62,459 nucleotides of DNA from JAAZVM01 sp041694155 (GTDB lineage: Bacteria; Patescibacteriota; Gracilibacteria; BD1-5; UBA6164): assembly GCA_041694155.1 (NCBI GenBank), contig JASMTS010000015.1, positions 1 to 62,459 of the forward strand. The letters are read 5' to 3'. Shown piece after piece: positions 1 through 8,736 of this stretch. The position numbers were made by a program, and so were the translations under genes. The notes below the pieces were generated by a model that saw nothing but the letters and a program-made list of their open reading frames with translations, was not told the origin of the DNA and searched no databases. Numbering within the stretch: position 1 is the first letter of the stretch; each line of letters opens with the position of its first letter.

Positions 1-998
1 ACTACTATACATATACAACAAACTGATCAAAAACAAAGTTTCAATTACTGACATTACTAGAAAATAATAATACAGCATATAACAATGTAATCCCAACAAC
101 ATATGCTAACTATGAAACAAGGAAGTCATATGTAATATGAGACAAACTATGAACACTATTAGAACCAACAACTAATACACCACTACAAGAACTATGAAAT
201 AATATAGATTTATCAGTAAATACTACAGAATATATACCAGTATTTAGTAAAAACAATGAATGAACTACTTACTCATGAGAACAACTAGAAGAACAGTTGA
301 TATCATATACAAATAATGAATGAAGTTGTAATTCTCAATGAGAATTATTAACAGCAACAACAACATATCCATGATGTGATACATCTGATATAATAGTATG
401 TAGTTGAGCTTGAGCTTGATATACTATATCAGCCTGTAATGTATGAGCTACAACAGCATCTATAGATTGGACAGTATCAAGATGAGAATATTTTCAATGG
501 TGAAGAAATAAATGATTTGCTTATGGTGATAATACACAACAAGCAACACAAATTGCTAATGCAAGTTATGATCTAAATAATGATACTTATTGATTTGTAT
601 GGAATTCAAATCTTTCATCATATAGATATGATTGGATAGTAAATCAAGATGATAATTTATGGTGAGATAATAGTTGAGCATGAACATCTGAACAAAGACA
701 ATGACCATGTCCTACATGATATCATGTGCCAAGTCAACCAGAATGGTCAGGAATAGTTACTGCTTGACAATGGTGAACAAACTGAGCAAATATGCAAACA
801 GCACTTAAATTGCCTTATGCAGGTCTCCGTCGTCGTGATAATGGTGCTTTCGACGGTGGAGGTTCTTTCGGTGGCTACTGGTCTAGCTCACCTTATGGTA
901 CTTTCGGGTATGGCCTGTACTTTTATTCTAGCAATATTTATCCTAGCGGTAACGATTACCGTGCTGACGGTTTCTCTGTAAGGTGTTTCAAAAACTAG
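1..998 (+). CDS. DGR target protein, FISUMP/C-type-lectin-like, 5' end outside window
   Basis: Open from base 3 to TAG at 996-998 with TGA as Gly (about 331 residues visible). The C-terminal half matches the FISUMP (Fibrobacter succinogenes major paralogous) lectin-like fold: ISACNVGATTA, YFQWGRNKGFAYGD, GPCPTGYHVPSQPEW, GYWSSSP and a terminal FSVRCFKN, with Cys residues placed as in that family. Such folds are common DGR targets. The last 62 codons are the variable repeat. The upstream part (YYTYTTNGSKTKFQLLTLLE) is reminiscent of secreted pilin-like proteins, but the N-terminus is not visible, so a prepilin-type leader is only inference. Probable role: surface-exposed receptor or adhesin with a diversifiable binding face. 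Identification as a DGR target is near certain; the ligand is unknown. Confidence 0.93.
812..997 (+). repeat. DGR variable repeat (VR)
   Basis: 186-bp copy of the template repeat at 1753-1938, in frame inside the target gene and ending at its stop codon. I count about 25 differences at positions where TR has A, against one non-adenine difference (CGG to CGT in the third codon pair). Changes concentrate in AAY codons of TR (for example AAC to CTC, AAT to CGT, AAC to TTC, AAC to GGC). The last 30 bp are identical in both copies and would hold the initiation-of-mutagenic-homing (IMH) sequence. Confidence 0.96.
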
Positions 999-1019
999 AA
1001 AAGATATATATAATCTTTT
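999..1019 (+). repeat. Short hairpin immediately 3' of VR
   Basis: Inverted repeat AAAAGAT - 7 nt - ATCTTTT beginning one base after the target stop codon. DGRs often carry a small hairpin or cruciform just past the IMH that promotes homing; the position fits. It could also be a weak terminator. Confidence 0.6.
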
Positions 1020-1102
1020 AGATTATTTATATTGTATTCGACACTTTAACTGACAGTCAAAGAGCGATAGCGATTTGTTACTGGAAGTTATCTATTTGAC
1101 TA
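1020..1102. other. Spacer with possible RNA structure
   Basis: No gene seen. An outer complementary pair AGTCAAA (1055-1061) and TTTGACT (1095-1101) encloses a GCGATAGCG motif, so a structured RNA or leader between the target gene and the accessory gene is possible. Evidence is limited to base complementarity. Confidence 0.3.
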
Positions 1103-1151
1103 TTAAGACCGGTCTCTAGTATAAAAATTAGTTACTAGAGACCGGTCTTAA
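1103..1151. repeat. Perfect 19-bp inverted repeat, 11-nt loop
   Basis: Arms 1103-1121 and 1133-1151 are exact reverse complements and contain GAGACCGGTCTC-type sequence, unusually G+C-rich for this window. No strict T-tract follows, so it is either an atypical terminator for the target gene or a cruciform of the retroelement. Confidence 0.75.
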
Positions 1152-1185
1152 ATTATTTATTTTTCTGACGGAAGGAAGAAAAATA

Positions 1186-1260
1186 ATGGATTTAGAAATT
1201 AAATTAAAAAATTATGAGAAATTATGATTTTTGGAAGCAAGAAAGAGTGAAATCAGATAA
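1186..1260 (+). CDS. Possible 24-aa leader ORF overlapping the MutS-like gene
   Basis: ATG at 1186 is preceded by a strong purine-rich ribosome binding site (GGAAGGAAG), better than any site before the MutS-like gene that starts inside it in the +1 frame. It encodes 24 residues (ends LEARKSEIR) and stops at TAA 1258. It may be a translational-coupling leader, or the real start of the downstream protein reached by frameshifting. A chance ORF is not excluded. Confidence 0.35.
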
Positions 1261-1615
1261 TAAAGAAAAAATTATTTTGATTTTAGCTTGAATATTTTAC
1301 AAAACTTTTGAAACAGATGCTAGATTTTTGAGTGATAAGTTTTGATTTAAAATAAAAGTAGAATGAGGATATGAAAGTATTTGATTTCCAAAAAGTGTTT
1401 TAGAAAAATATTTAGATGAATTAAAACAAGAAAATTTTTGATACATTGTTTTTGAAAAAGAGAATTGAGAATATCTTGAAATGATGAAAAAAAATTGAAA
1501 TCAGAAATTAACTTTTGATTCAAATAATTTAAGTTTTTTAAAAGAAAAACAAGAAAAAAATGAATTTAAATCTTTTTTAAAAGATTTAAAAATACTTATA
1601 GAAAAATATAGTTAA
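1214..1615 (+). CDS. DGR accessory protein, MutS domain-I-like (MSL)
   Basis: 133 aa. Residues 20-85 align by eye with the N-terminal mismatch-recognition domain of MutS: KIILILAGIFYKTF matches the ILLFYRMGDFYELF block, followed by DARFLSDKFGFKI, SIGFPKSVLEKYLDEL and FGYIVFEKENG. None of the other MutS domains (connector, clamp, ATPase) is present. MutS-like small proteins are a known but minor class of DGR accessory gene. In MutS the motif is F-x-E; here it reads F-Y-K, so the stacking Phe is kept and the Glu replaced. It sits between target and TR, on the element's strand. ATG 1214 has no clear ribosome binding site and lies inside a short leader ORF. It may bind the mismatched VR/cDNA heteroduplex. 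Confidence 0.7.
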
Positions 1616-1752
1616 AAATATGGCCAGAATTTGTATTTTTATGCAGGATATAAAGCGAGCCTAATAGTTTTAGTGATTCACTGGTTTTAAAAAACTAGTA
1701 GTAAAAGATAATATATTTTGTTAAATATATCACAAAGATAGTAATCACCTAA
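1616..1752 (+). promoter_or_regulatory. Upstream spacer of the template RNA
   Basis: 137 bp without a gene between the MutS-like CDS and TR. It contains an AT-rich stretch with a possible -10 (GATAATATA near 1709) and would form the 5' part of the template RNA, which reverse transcription needs in studied DGRs. Promoter assignment is tentative. Confidence 0.35.
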
Positions 1753-1938
1753 GCCTTATGCAGGTAACCGTAATCGGAATAATGGTGCTTTCAACAATGG
1801 AGGTTCTAACGGTAACTACTGGTCTAGCTCACCTAATGGTACTAACGGGTATAACCTGAACTTTAATTCTAGCAATATTAATCCTAGCAATAACAATAAC
1901 CGTGCTAACGGTTTCTCTGTAAGGTGTTTCAAAAACTA
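1753..1938 (+). repeat. DGR template repeat (TR)
   Basis: 186-bp invariant donor, same strand and phase as VR. Read in the VR frame it is rich in AAY (Asn) codons, about 20 of 62, exactly the codons altered in VR; NNY products cannot be stops. Constant Gly and Arg positions are GGN and CGN rather than TGA and AGA, so they contain few mutable adenines. Non-coding in its own right; the template RNA made here would be copied by the reverse transcriptase at 2342-3529. Confidence 0.96.
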
Positions 1939-1941
1939 TTT

Positions 1942-1970
1942 AAAGTCTGAAATAAAATTCAGACTTTTTT
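1942..1970 (+). terminator. Intrinsic terminator directly after TR
   Basis: AAAGTCTGAA (1942-1951), 6-nt loop, TTCAGACTTT (1958-1967), then T residues. It begins 4 bp after TR and would end a short template RNA, separating it from avd and the reverse transcriptase. Confidence 0.85.
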
Positions 1971-1988
1971 ATTAATTAAAAAATATTT

Positions 1989-2339
1989 ATGGCAACTTAT
2001 GATAATCTATCAGTTTATAAAACTAGTTATGATTTACTTTTGATAGTTTTTAATGTAGTAAAAGAATTTAAAAAGGAATACAAATATACACTCTGAGATA
2101 CTATTAAAAAAGAAGTTATAAATTTAATAGCAAATATATATAAAGCTAATTCTAAAACTGAAAAAAAAAGAAATATATCAACTTCAAGAGAAAAAGTAGA
2201 ACTTTTAAGACTTTATTTTAGACTTTCTAGAGATTTAAAAATAGTAAATCTAAATAAATATATAGAAATAAATTTACTCATAGAAAGTATATCAAAACAG
2301 TTATATGCTTGGGAAAAAAGTTTAACTTCTAAAAAATAA
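1989..2339 (+). CDS. avd: DGR accessory variability determinant (Avd)
   Basis: 116 aa, basic and almost entirely helical: MATYDNLSVYKTSYDLLLIVF, KEFKKEYKYTLGDTIKKEV, EKVELLRLYFRLSRDLKIVN, KYIEINLLIESISKQLYAWEKSL. This is the four-helix-bundle Avd/23S-intervening-sequence (S23) fold. In characterised DGRs Avd forms a pentameric basic barrel that binds the reverse transcriptase and template RNA and is required for mutagenic homing. Placement (TR - avd - RT), 2-bp spacing to the RT gene and the Y-x-x-S-Y-D-L-L pattern support the call. Start ATG 1989 follows the TR terminator with no good ribosome binding site. Confidence 0.88.
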
Positions 2340-2341
2340 TT

Positions 2342-3529
2342 ATGATAAACAAACAAATGCTTTTATATGATTTATTTCAATCTTACTATGATGCTCGCAT
2401 GAACAAAAGAAATACACTCAATCAACTTGATTTTGAATTCAATCTAGAAGAAAATCTTATAAAACTATACAATGAACTAATATCTTGAAATTACAAAGTT
2501 TGAAGAAGTATTTACTTTATACAAAATCATCCAGTGAAAAGAGAAATATTTGCTTGAGATTTTAGAGATAGAGTTGTTCATCATTTAGTTTATAGCTATA
2601 TTTCTCCTATTTTTGAAAAGGAATTTATTTATGATAGTTATAGTTGTAGGAAATTAAAATGAACAAGTTTTTGAGTGAAAAGAATAGAAAAATTCATTAG
2701 GAGTTGTAGTAATTGTTATACTAAAAATTGTTATATTTTAAAACTAGATATATCAGGATATTTTATGAGTATGGACAAGGATATATTATTTAAAAAAGTT
2801 GAAAATGCTTTATACGAAAAGCAAAAAACTCTAAATACTGATTATCACTTTATAATAAACCTAATAAAAGAAATAATATATAATGATCCTACAAAAAATT
2901 GAATATTTAAATGAAAAAGAAGTGATTACCTTTGATTACCGAAAAATAAAAGTTTATTTTTTACAAAACCAAATTCTTGACTTCCTATCTGAAACTTAAC
3001 AAGTCAACTTTTTTCAAATATATATTTAAGTGATTTTGATAAGTTTATAAAGCAGGACTTAAAGATAAAATATTATGGAAGATATGTAGATGATTTTGTA
3101 ATTGTTCATGAAGATAAAAATTATTTAAAAGAATTAATTCCACAGATAAATAATTATTTAAAAAATAATTTATGATTAAATCTACATCCAAAAAAGATTT
3201 ATTTGCAAGATTATAAAAAATGAGTTTTATTTTTATGAGTGGTTATAAAACCGTATAGAACATATATTAGAAAAAGAAGTATATGATATTTTTATACTAA
3301 AATTCATATTTTAAATAAAAGACTAGAAAATAATAATTTTGAGATAGATGAAAAATTAAAACAAGATTTTTTAAGTATTATAAATTCATATCTTTGATTT
3401 TTAAAACATCATAAAAGTTATAAAAAAAGAAAAAAATTACTTCTAAATTCATTAAATGCTTATTTTTGGAATTATTTTTATATAAGTAAATGATATACTT
3501 TAGTAAAAAGCAGGTTGAAAAATAAATAA
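2342..3529 (+). CDS. DGR reverse transcriptase
   Basis: 395 aa. RT motifs in order: PVKREIFAGDFRDRVVHHLV (fingers), catalytic Asp at about residue 136 in LKLDISGYFMSMD, LPIGNLTSQLFSNIYLSDFD at 214-233, and catalytic YVDD at 248-251 followed by a GLNLHPKKI/FLG motif and a helical thumb. The I/L-G-x-x-x-S-Q box replaces the Q-G-x-x-x-S-P of group II intron and retroviral enzymes and is diagnostic for DGR RTs, linked to adenine infidelity. No maturase or endonuclease domain is present, again as in DGRs. It follows avd by 2 bp, so the two are co-transcribed. Many in-frame TGA codons fall at expected Gly (for example GNLTSQ). Last gene of the element. Confidence 0.96.
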
Positions 3530-3570
3530 AAATAGTAAAATATATCCGTTAATTATTAAAATAAATATAA

Positions 3571-5562
3571 ATGAATTTAAAAGAAAAAGTATTAGCAGAG
3601 CTTAAAAAAAAAGATTTTCCTGATTTAAAATTTCTTTTTAGTGAAGAAGTCTTAGAAATTTCTTCGGAGTTATTAAATGAATTATTAGATAAGGAAAGAA
3701 AAGATTTTTATAATTTATTAAAGATTGATAACAAAGACTTAACATTTGAATCATTTGAAGATGATGGTAATTTGGATTATTTATGGAGTCTTTTAAATCA
3801 CTTGGAAAATGTCGACTCTAGTGATAAGCTTAGAAAGATAATTGAAGACTTTAGACCAAAACTACAAGACTTTGCAAACGAAGTCTCATACAGTAGTGAA
3901 TTGTTTGAAAAATATATTTATGTTGATAATAATCTTGAACTTGATGACGAACAAAAAAGGATAATGTATCTTAGAATAAAGTCTTTTAAAGATAGATGAA
4001 TCAATTTGGATAAACAAAAACAAGATAGAATAAAGCAAATAAACAAAGATCTATGAGAATTAAGTGATAAATTTACAAATAATATTGTAGATGAAGAAAA
4101 AGAATTTGAATATTTGATAACAGATTATGAAATAATAAAAGATTTACCCAAGGAAGTATTGGATATAGCAAAAGAAGCTTGAAAAGATAAAGGTTGATAT
4201 TTGTTTGATTCTGACCCTACAAGTAAACAGGCACTTATGAAATATTGCCATGACTCAAAGGTAAGGGAAGATATATCTAGATCCAATTATACAACAGCTT
4301 CAAATTGAAAATATGACAATAGACAAAATGTCTTGGATATTCTCAAATTAAAAGAAGAAAAATCTAAAATACTTTGATATAATAATTATGCTGAATTAAG
4401 TCTTAATTCAAAAATGGCAGATTCTCCAGAGCAGGTTTTTTCTCTTATTGAATGAATATCAAAAAAAGCTAAGCAAAAAGCAATTAATGATATCCATGAA
4501 TTAAAAGATTTTTTTAATCTTGATGAAATAAAATCTTATGACTTGGCTTATTATTCAAGAATTTTGAAAGAAGAAAAATATAGTTTGGATGAAAAAGAAA
4601 TAAAAAAATATTTTGAAGTAGAAAATGTTTTAGATTATCTTTTTTCATTTGTAGAAAATTTTTATTGAGTAGAAATAAAACAATTAGATATAGATTCTTA
4701 TAATAATGATATAAGAGTTTATGAAATATATAAAGATTGAAACCTTATATCTTATTACTTTTTGGATGCTTTTTATAGAAAAGGTAAGAGACCAGGTGCT
4801 TGGGCTGATAATTTGAGAGAAAAGCAGTACTATCCAGAAACTAAAACTCCTGTTATATTAAATGTTTGTAATTTTCAAAAATCTAGCTCTTGAAAAACTA
4901 CTCTTTACATGAGAGATGTAGAAACATTATTTCATGAATTTGGTCATGCTTTACATGAATTACTTTCTCAAAGTAAATATTCAGAACTTACCGGTTTTTG
5001 AGTTGAATGGGATTTTGTTGAATTACCAAGTCAGCTTATGGAAAATTGGGTTTCTGATAAAGATAGTCTTAAAAAATTAGCAAAACACGTAGATACATGA
5101 GAAACTATTCCAGATGATATAATAAATAAGCTCGATGAATTGAAACATTTTATGAGTTGAGTTTTTGTTGCTAGGCAAAATGAGTTTGCATTATTAGATA
5201 TGACATTATATTCTAGTGAATTAGCTTCAGATATAGACGATCTTGATAAGAAAACCCTAGATATAGTTAATACTCATTCTATTTTTAGAAGAGATAATGA
5301 TTATAAAATGTATTGTTCTTTTAATCATATATTCGGTTGATGATATGCTGCTGGTTATTATTCATACATGTGGGCTGAACTTTTAGAAGCTGATGTATTT
5401 GAAAGAATTAAAGAAATGTGAATGTTTTCTCCTGAAACTTGAGAAAAATTATTAAACTCGATTATATGACAATGAACTAGAAAAAATGCCTGAGAATTAT
5501 TTTATGATTTTATGTGAAGGGAACTTGATAATAAAGCATTCATGAAAAGATATTGAATATAA
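3571..5562 (+). CDS. M3-family zinc oligopeptidase (PrlC/Dcp-like)
   Basis: 663 aa, close to the usual 650-700 of M3A metallopeptidases. The zinc motif HEFGH is at residues 455-459 (DVETLFHEFGHALHELLS), with the downstream Glu helix (WVELPSQ-like: EWDFVELPSQLMENW) and the C-terminal FNHIFGGGYAAGYYSYMWAE substrate-binding block, all typical of oligopeptidase A. Cytoplasmic; cleaves short peptides for recycling. The N-terminal half is helical and lysine/glutamate-rich. Starts 41 bp after the DGR reverse transcriptase without an obvious terminator between, but shows no functional link to it. Ends in a palindromic terminator. Confidence 0.9.
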
Positions 5563-5586
5563 AAAAACCGCCTAGGCGGTTTTTTA
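5561..5586. terminator. Bidirectional terminator
   Basis: Perfect palindrome AAAAACCGCCTAGGCGGTTTTT between converging genes; T-tracts on both strands. It overlaps the stop codons of the two flanking genes. Confidence 0.9.
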
Positions 5587-6372
5587 ATTTAAATCCTTTA
5601 CGATAAGTCTTCTAAGAGCTTCAAATTTTTGCTCTATTTTTACTTTTGCTTTTAAATAAAAAGAGGCAAATGTAAATATAAGACTTATTGTTAAAAAGAA
5701 TCCAGCTATATATTCAAGGTTTACATCATACCTATTTAAGCTTATTAGGTAGATTGTTATTATCTTGAATACAGTTTTTGTTTTTCCTACCCAATTTGCA
5801 GCAGGGTTATTTGTTTTGGCTCTGATAGATTGACCCATAACATCAATAATAATTATAATTATAGTAATTATTGAGAAATAAGTATTATCAGAGAAATAAA
5901 CAACAATACTTAAAACTATTAAATCCAAAAATTTATCTGCCAATGGATCTAATACTTTGCCGATTTCTGTTACATTGTTTAGCCTTCTTGCAACAGCACC
6001 ATCTAGAGCATCTGTAACAAAAAGAAAAACATAGATCTGTAAAACTATAGAAGAGTAGATTTGATTGTCATATATCATTACTGTTATAAAAGCCAAAGGA
6101 ATAGAGAGGTAAACTCTCCACATGCATATACCATTACCACTCATCAAAGGTGCAGAAAGATATAATTTTATTCTTTCTTTAATGTTTTTTGGCTCTTTTT
6201 CATATATATGACAGTCAAAGCAGTCTTTTATTTTTTTAAACCTTAGTCCATAGTATACAATACTTAAGACCAAGCTTACTATTAATGTACTACTAACTAT
6301 TTCCATTTGAAAAATTAAGTTATTTTCAAATGTATATATCAATAATTGCAGTTCTTTTGCAATTTCTCCCAT
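5584..6372 (-). CDS. CDP-alcohol phosphatidyltransferase family protein
   Basis: 262 aa integral membrane enzyme. The family signature D-x2-DG-x2-AR-x8-G-x3-D-x3-D is complete in DALDGAVARRLNNVTEIGKVLDPLADKFLD. About six hydrophobic segments. The family transfers a phosphatidyl group from CDP-diacylglycerol to an alcohol (PgsA, PssA and similar); which acceptor is unclear, and the roughly 70-residue N-terminal extension with its own membrane helix is unusual for PgsA. Well-placed ribosome binding site GGAGAG before ATG. Notable: all of its roughly nine Gly codons are GGN and none is TGA, unlike most neighbours, so it reads intact in the standard code; this could mean recent acquisition or a selected codon choice. 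Confidence 0.85.
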   Translation of the reverse strand: MGEIAKELQLLIYTFENNLIFQMEIVSSTLIVSLVLSIVYYGLRFKKIKDCFDCHIYEKEPKNIKERIKLYLSAPLMSGNGICMWRVYLSIPLAFITVMIYDNQIYSSIVLQIYVFLFVTDALDGAVARRLNNVTEIGKVLDPLADKFLDLIVLSIVVYFSDNTYFSIITIIIIIIDVMGQSIRAKTNNPAANWVGKTKTVFKIITIYLISLNRYDVNLEYIAGFFLTISLIFTFASFYLKAKVKIEQKFEALRRLIVKDLN

Positions 6373-6523
6373 TTTTCTCTCCTTTTTTAAAATTTGGTTT
6401 ATTGCTTTATATATAATAAAATAATATAAATTTTAGTCAAATTAATTATTTTTATTTTTGATTTAATTAGATATGCATATATAATATAATTATATTTTTA
6501 AATACTTATATAATAATAAATAA

Positions 6524-7540
6524 ATGAAAATTTTAGCTTTTGAGACTAGTTGTGATGATACAAGTATAGCTTTATTTGAAGACGAAAATCTTATTTTTAT
6601 GGATACAGCAAGTCAAATAAAAGTACACAATGAAACTGGTTGAGTTGTGCCAGAAGTTGCTGCTAGAGAACATGCAAATTCTATATTTACCATACTAGAA
6701 AATGTTTTAAAAAATACTGATACAAAACTAGAAGAAATTGATTATATATGAGTTACTAACACTCCTTGATTATTACCTTCTTTATTAACTTGAACTACTG
6801 TTGCTTGAACAATATCTAGTGTTTTAAATATACCAATAATACCGATAAACCATATAGAAGCCCATATATTTTCTAATTTTCTTGATAGAAAAGAAGAAGA
6901 AATAAAGTTTCCATTAGCTTGTTTGACTGTATCTTGATGACATAATGATATTTATTTGATGAACTCAATGTGGGATATAATCAAATTATGATCTAGTTCT
7001 GACGATGCTTGATGAGAAGCTTTTGATAAAGCTGCCAAGATGATGTGATTATGATATCCTGGTTGACCTATTATTTCTAAATTATCATCTGAATATGAAA
7101 AAGAATGATGAAAGTCTACTAATTTATTTCCAAGAGTTTGGTTAGTAAAAAGAGAGTTTAATTTTTCTTTTTCTTGATTAAAGTCTAGTGTAAAAAGAGA
7201 AGTAGACAAAAGAGTTTCTGAAAAATGAGAATTAACTATAGAAGATAAAAAAGAAATTAGTTTTGAATTTGAAAATTCTGTCACAGAGGTATTGGCTTGG
7301 AAACTAATTGAATCAGCAAGGCAGCATAATTTGAAAACAGTAATGTTAGCTTGATGAGTTAGTGCAAACAATAAATTAAAAGATACTATATCAAAATTAG
7401 CAAATAAGGAATGACTCGATTTTATTTATCCAAAAAAAATATCATATTGTATGGACAATGCTGCAATGATATGAATATTAACTTATTATAAAATAAAATA
7501 TAATAAATTTGAACATAAAGTTTGAGCAGTAAAAATGTAA
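6524..7540 (+). CDS. tsaD: tRNA N6-adenosine threonylcarbamoyltransferase TsaD
   Basis: 338 aa, normal length. ASKHA-fold markers in order: MKILAFETSCDDTSIAL, VVPEVAAREH, the metal-binding HIEAH (NHIEAHIFSNF), LTVSGGHNDIYL, DDAGGEAFDKAAKMMGLGYPGGP and LAGGVSANNKL, DNAAMIGI. It transfers the threonylcarbamoyl group to A37 of ANN-decoding tRNAs with TsaB/TsaE, which are not in the window. Monocistronic: own AT-rich promoter region upstream and a strong terminator downstream. Conserved glycines encoded by TGA (SGGH, GLGYPGG) give direct support for the UGA-Gly code. Confidence 0.97.
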
Positions 7541-7577
7541 AAAGACTTAGATTATAATAATCTAAGTCTTTTTTTAA
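7541..7577. terminator. Bidirectional terminator after tsaD
   Basis: AAAAAGACTTAGATTA - TAA - TAATCTAAGTCTTTTTT; the T-tract overlaps the stop codon of the converging gene. Confidence 0.9.
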
Positions 7578-8179
7578 TTTAACTTTTCTTTTATTTTCAT
7601 GTTATCTTTAAGGTATATATTTCATCTTTCAGTTAATATATTTTTAATCAACTTATCTCAAAACTCTAATCTTCTATAAAAATCTTCTGTTGTTATTATC
7701 GCATATTTTATCTTTCTTCAATAAAAAGTTTCAGATAAAAATACTCAAAAATCTTCTTTATCTATTTCTCATATTAAAAATATATCTAATATTGATTTTC
7801 AAGGGGACATCAATTTATTTTTTATAGTTTCGTTTATTATTATAAGCTCTAAATCATTTTTATTTTTAAAATAATTTTTAACTTTATCTAAAGGGTTATA
7901 AGATTTTAAAAATATATTAGTAAAATCATTTATCAAATAAAACTTTGGATTTACATAAAATATTTTTTTTCTTAATTGTATTTTGTGTTTTAATATTCAT
8001 AATTCTGTTAAGCTATCTAATTCTCTTTTTACAGAATTTATTTGCTCTCAAAGGTCTCTTGCTAATCATCTCATGTGAAATCAATCATTATTTCATGATT
8101 CATATTCTAAGAAGAATTTTTCTAGTAGTTTTGTTCTACATTTTGATCAAAATATTTTAGATATATCTATGTCTTTCAT
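7574..8179 (-). CDS. Winged-helix regulator with nucleotidyltransferase-like C-terminal domain
   Basis: 201 aa. The N-terminal 60 residues form a winged helix: SKCRTKLLEKFFLEYE, GFHMRGLARDLGEQINSVKRELDSLTELGIL. The C-terminal part (NKLMSPGKSILDIFLIGEIDKEDF and KIKYAIITTEDFYRRLEFGDKLIKNIL) has the pattern seen in CPR and archaeal regulators with a degenerate polymerase-beta-type nucleotidyltransferase domain. The catalytic GS-x-D is not evident, so it is probably non-catalytic. The HIT-protein gene lies immediately upstream (2 bp), so the two are likely co-transcribed. Targets unknown. Confidence 0.65.
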
Positions 8180-8181
8180 TT

Positions 8182-8586
8182 TTATTTGTTAATTACTTTA
8201 AATATTTTTTCATCTTCTTTAGAGTGCATTATTATTCATTCTAAATAGTGATAATGTAAATGTTCTACACTCCTTCATCATATACCATGCCTTATAAATG
8301 AAAAATAATTTTTGTCTCAAAAATAATTTTTCATAAAGATTTCAATATTTTTGAAATCTTTTAATTCTTCTTTACTTAAATCAAAAGTATTAGCTTTATG
8401 TTTTATTGGAAATGCAAGTAAGTTTTGTTTGTATCAATAGTATGGAAATTTATTAAATCTAACTTCCCAGTATTTTGTTTTATACAATACTAATTTCTTT
8501 TCGTCATTTTCTATTTTACAAAAAGGGCAATCTTTTTTGGTAAAATAGGGATTATTTTTCAGGTATTTCTTTCTGTCTCAAAACAT
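8182..8586 (-). CDS. HIT-family protein
   Basis: 134 aa. The histidine triad is present as EHLHYHYL near residue 112, preceded by a CPFC pair (KKDCPFCKIE) and the family's FPYYGYKQNLLAFPIKH strand. HIT proteins hydrolyse or transfer nucleoside monophosphates (for example Ap4A or AMP-lysine hydrolases); the exact substrate cannot be told. The CPxC element suggests a zinc site as in HIT/HINT-like relatives. First gene of a two-gene operon with the downstream winged-helix gene. Confidence 0.8.
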
Positions 8587-8736
8587 TTTATCTTATTGTA
8601 TAAAAAAATTAAACATTTTTATAAATTTATCTAAAAGATTCTAAAAATCAAATTTTAATTGATTTAATGCTATTTTTATATATATTGTAATAAAAAAAAA
8701 TTTTAGATTTTATAACGATTTTAAAATATTATAATT

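Noticed and set aside
1753..1938. TR as a decayed duplicate of the target gene's 3' end
   Set aside because: Differences to VR fall on TR adenines in AAY codons; random decay would not be adenine-specific.
2342..3529. Group II intron or retron reverse transcriptase
   Set aside because: No maturase/endonuclease domain, no intron RNA or msr-msd structure; the IGNLTSQ box and the adjacent TR/VR pair identify a DGR RT.
3571..5562. Apparent chain of short ORFs or a pseudogene with many TGA stops
   Set aside because: Reading TGA as Gly gives one uninterrupted M3 peptidase with the HEFGH motif in the expected place.
7945..8160. 71-aa hydrophobic plus-strand ORF
   Set aside because: Complement of the winged-helix regulator; hydrophobicity results from complementing Lys/Asn codons.
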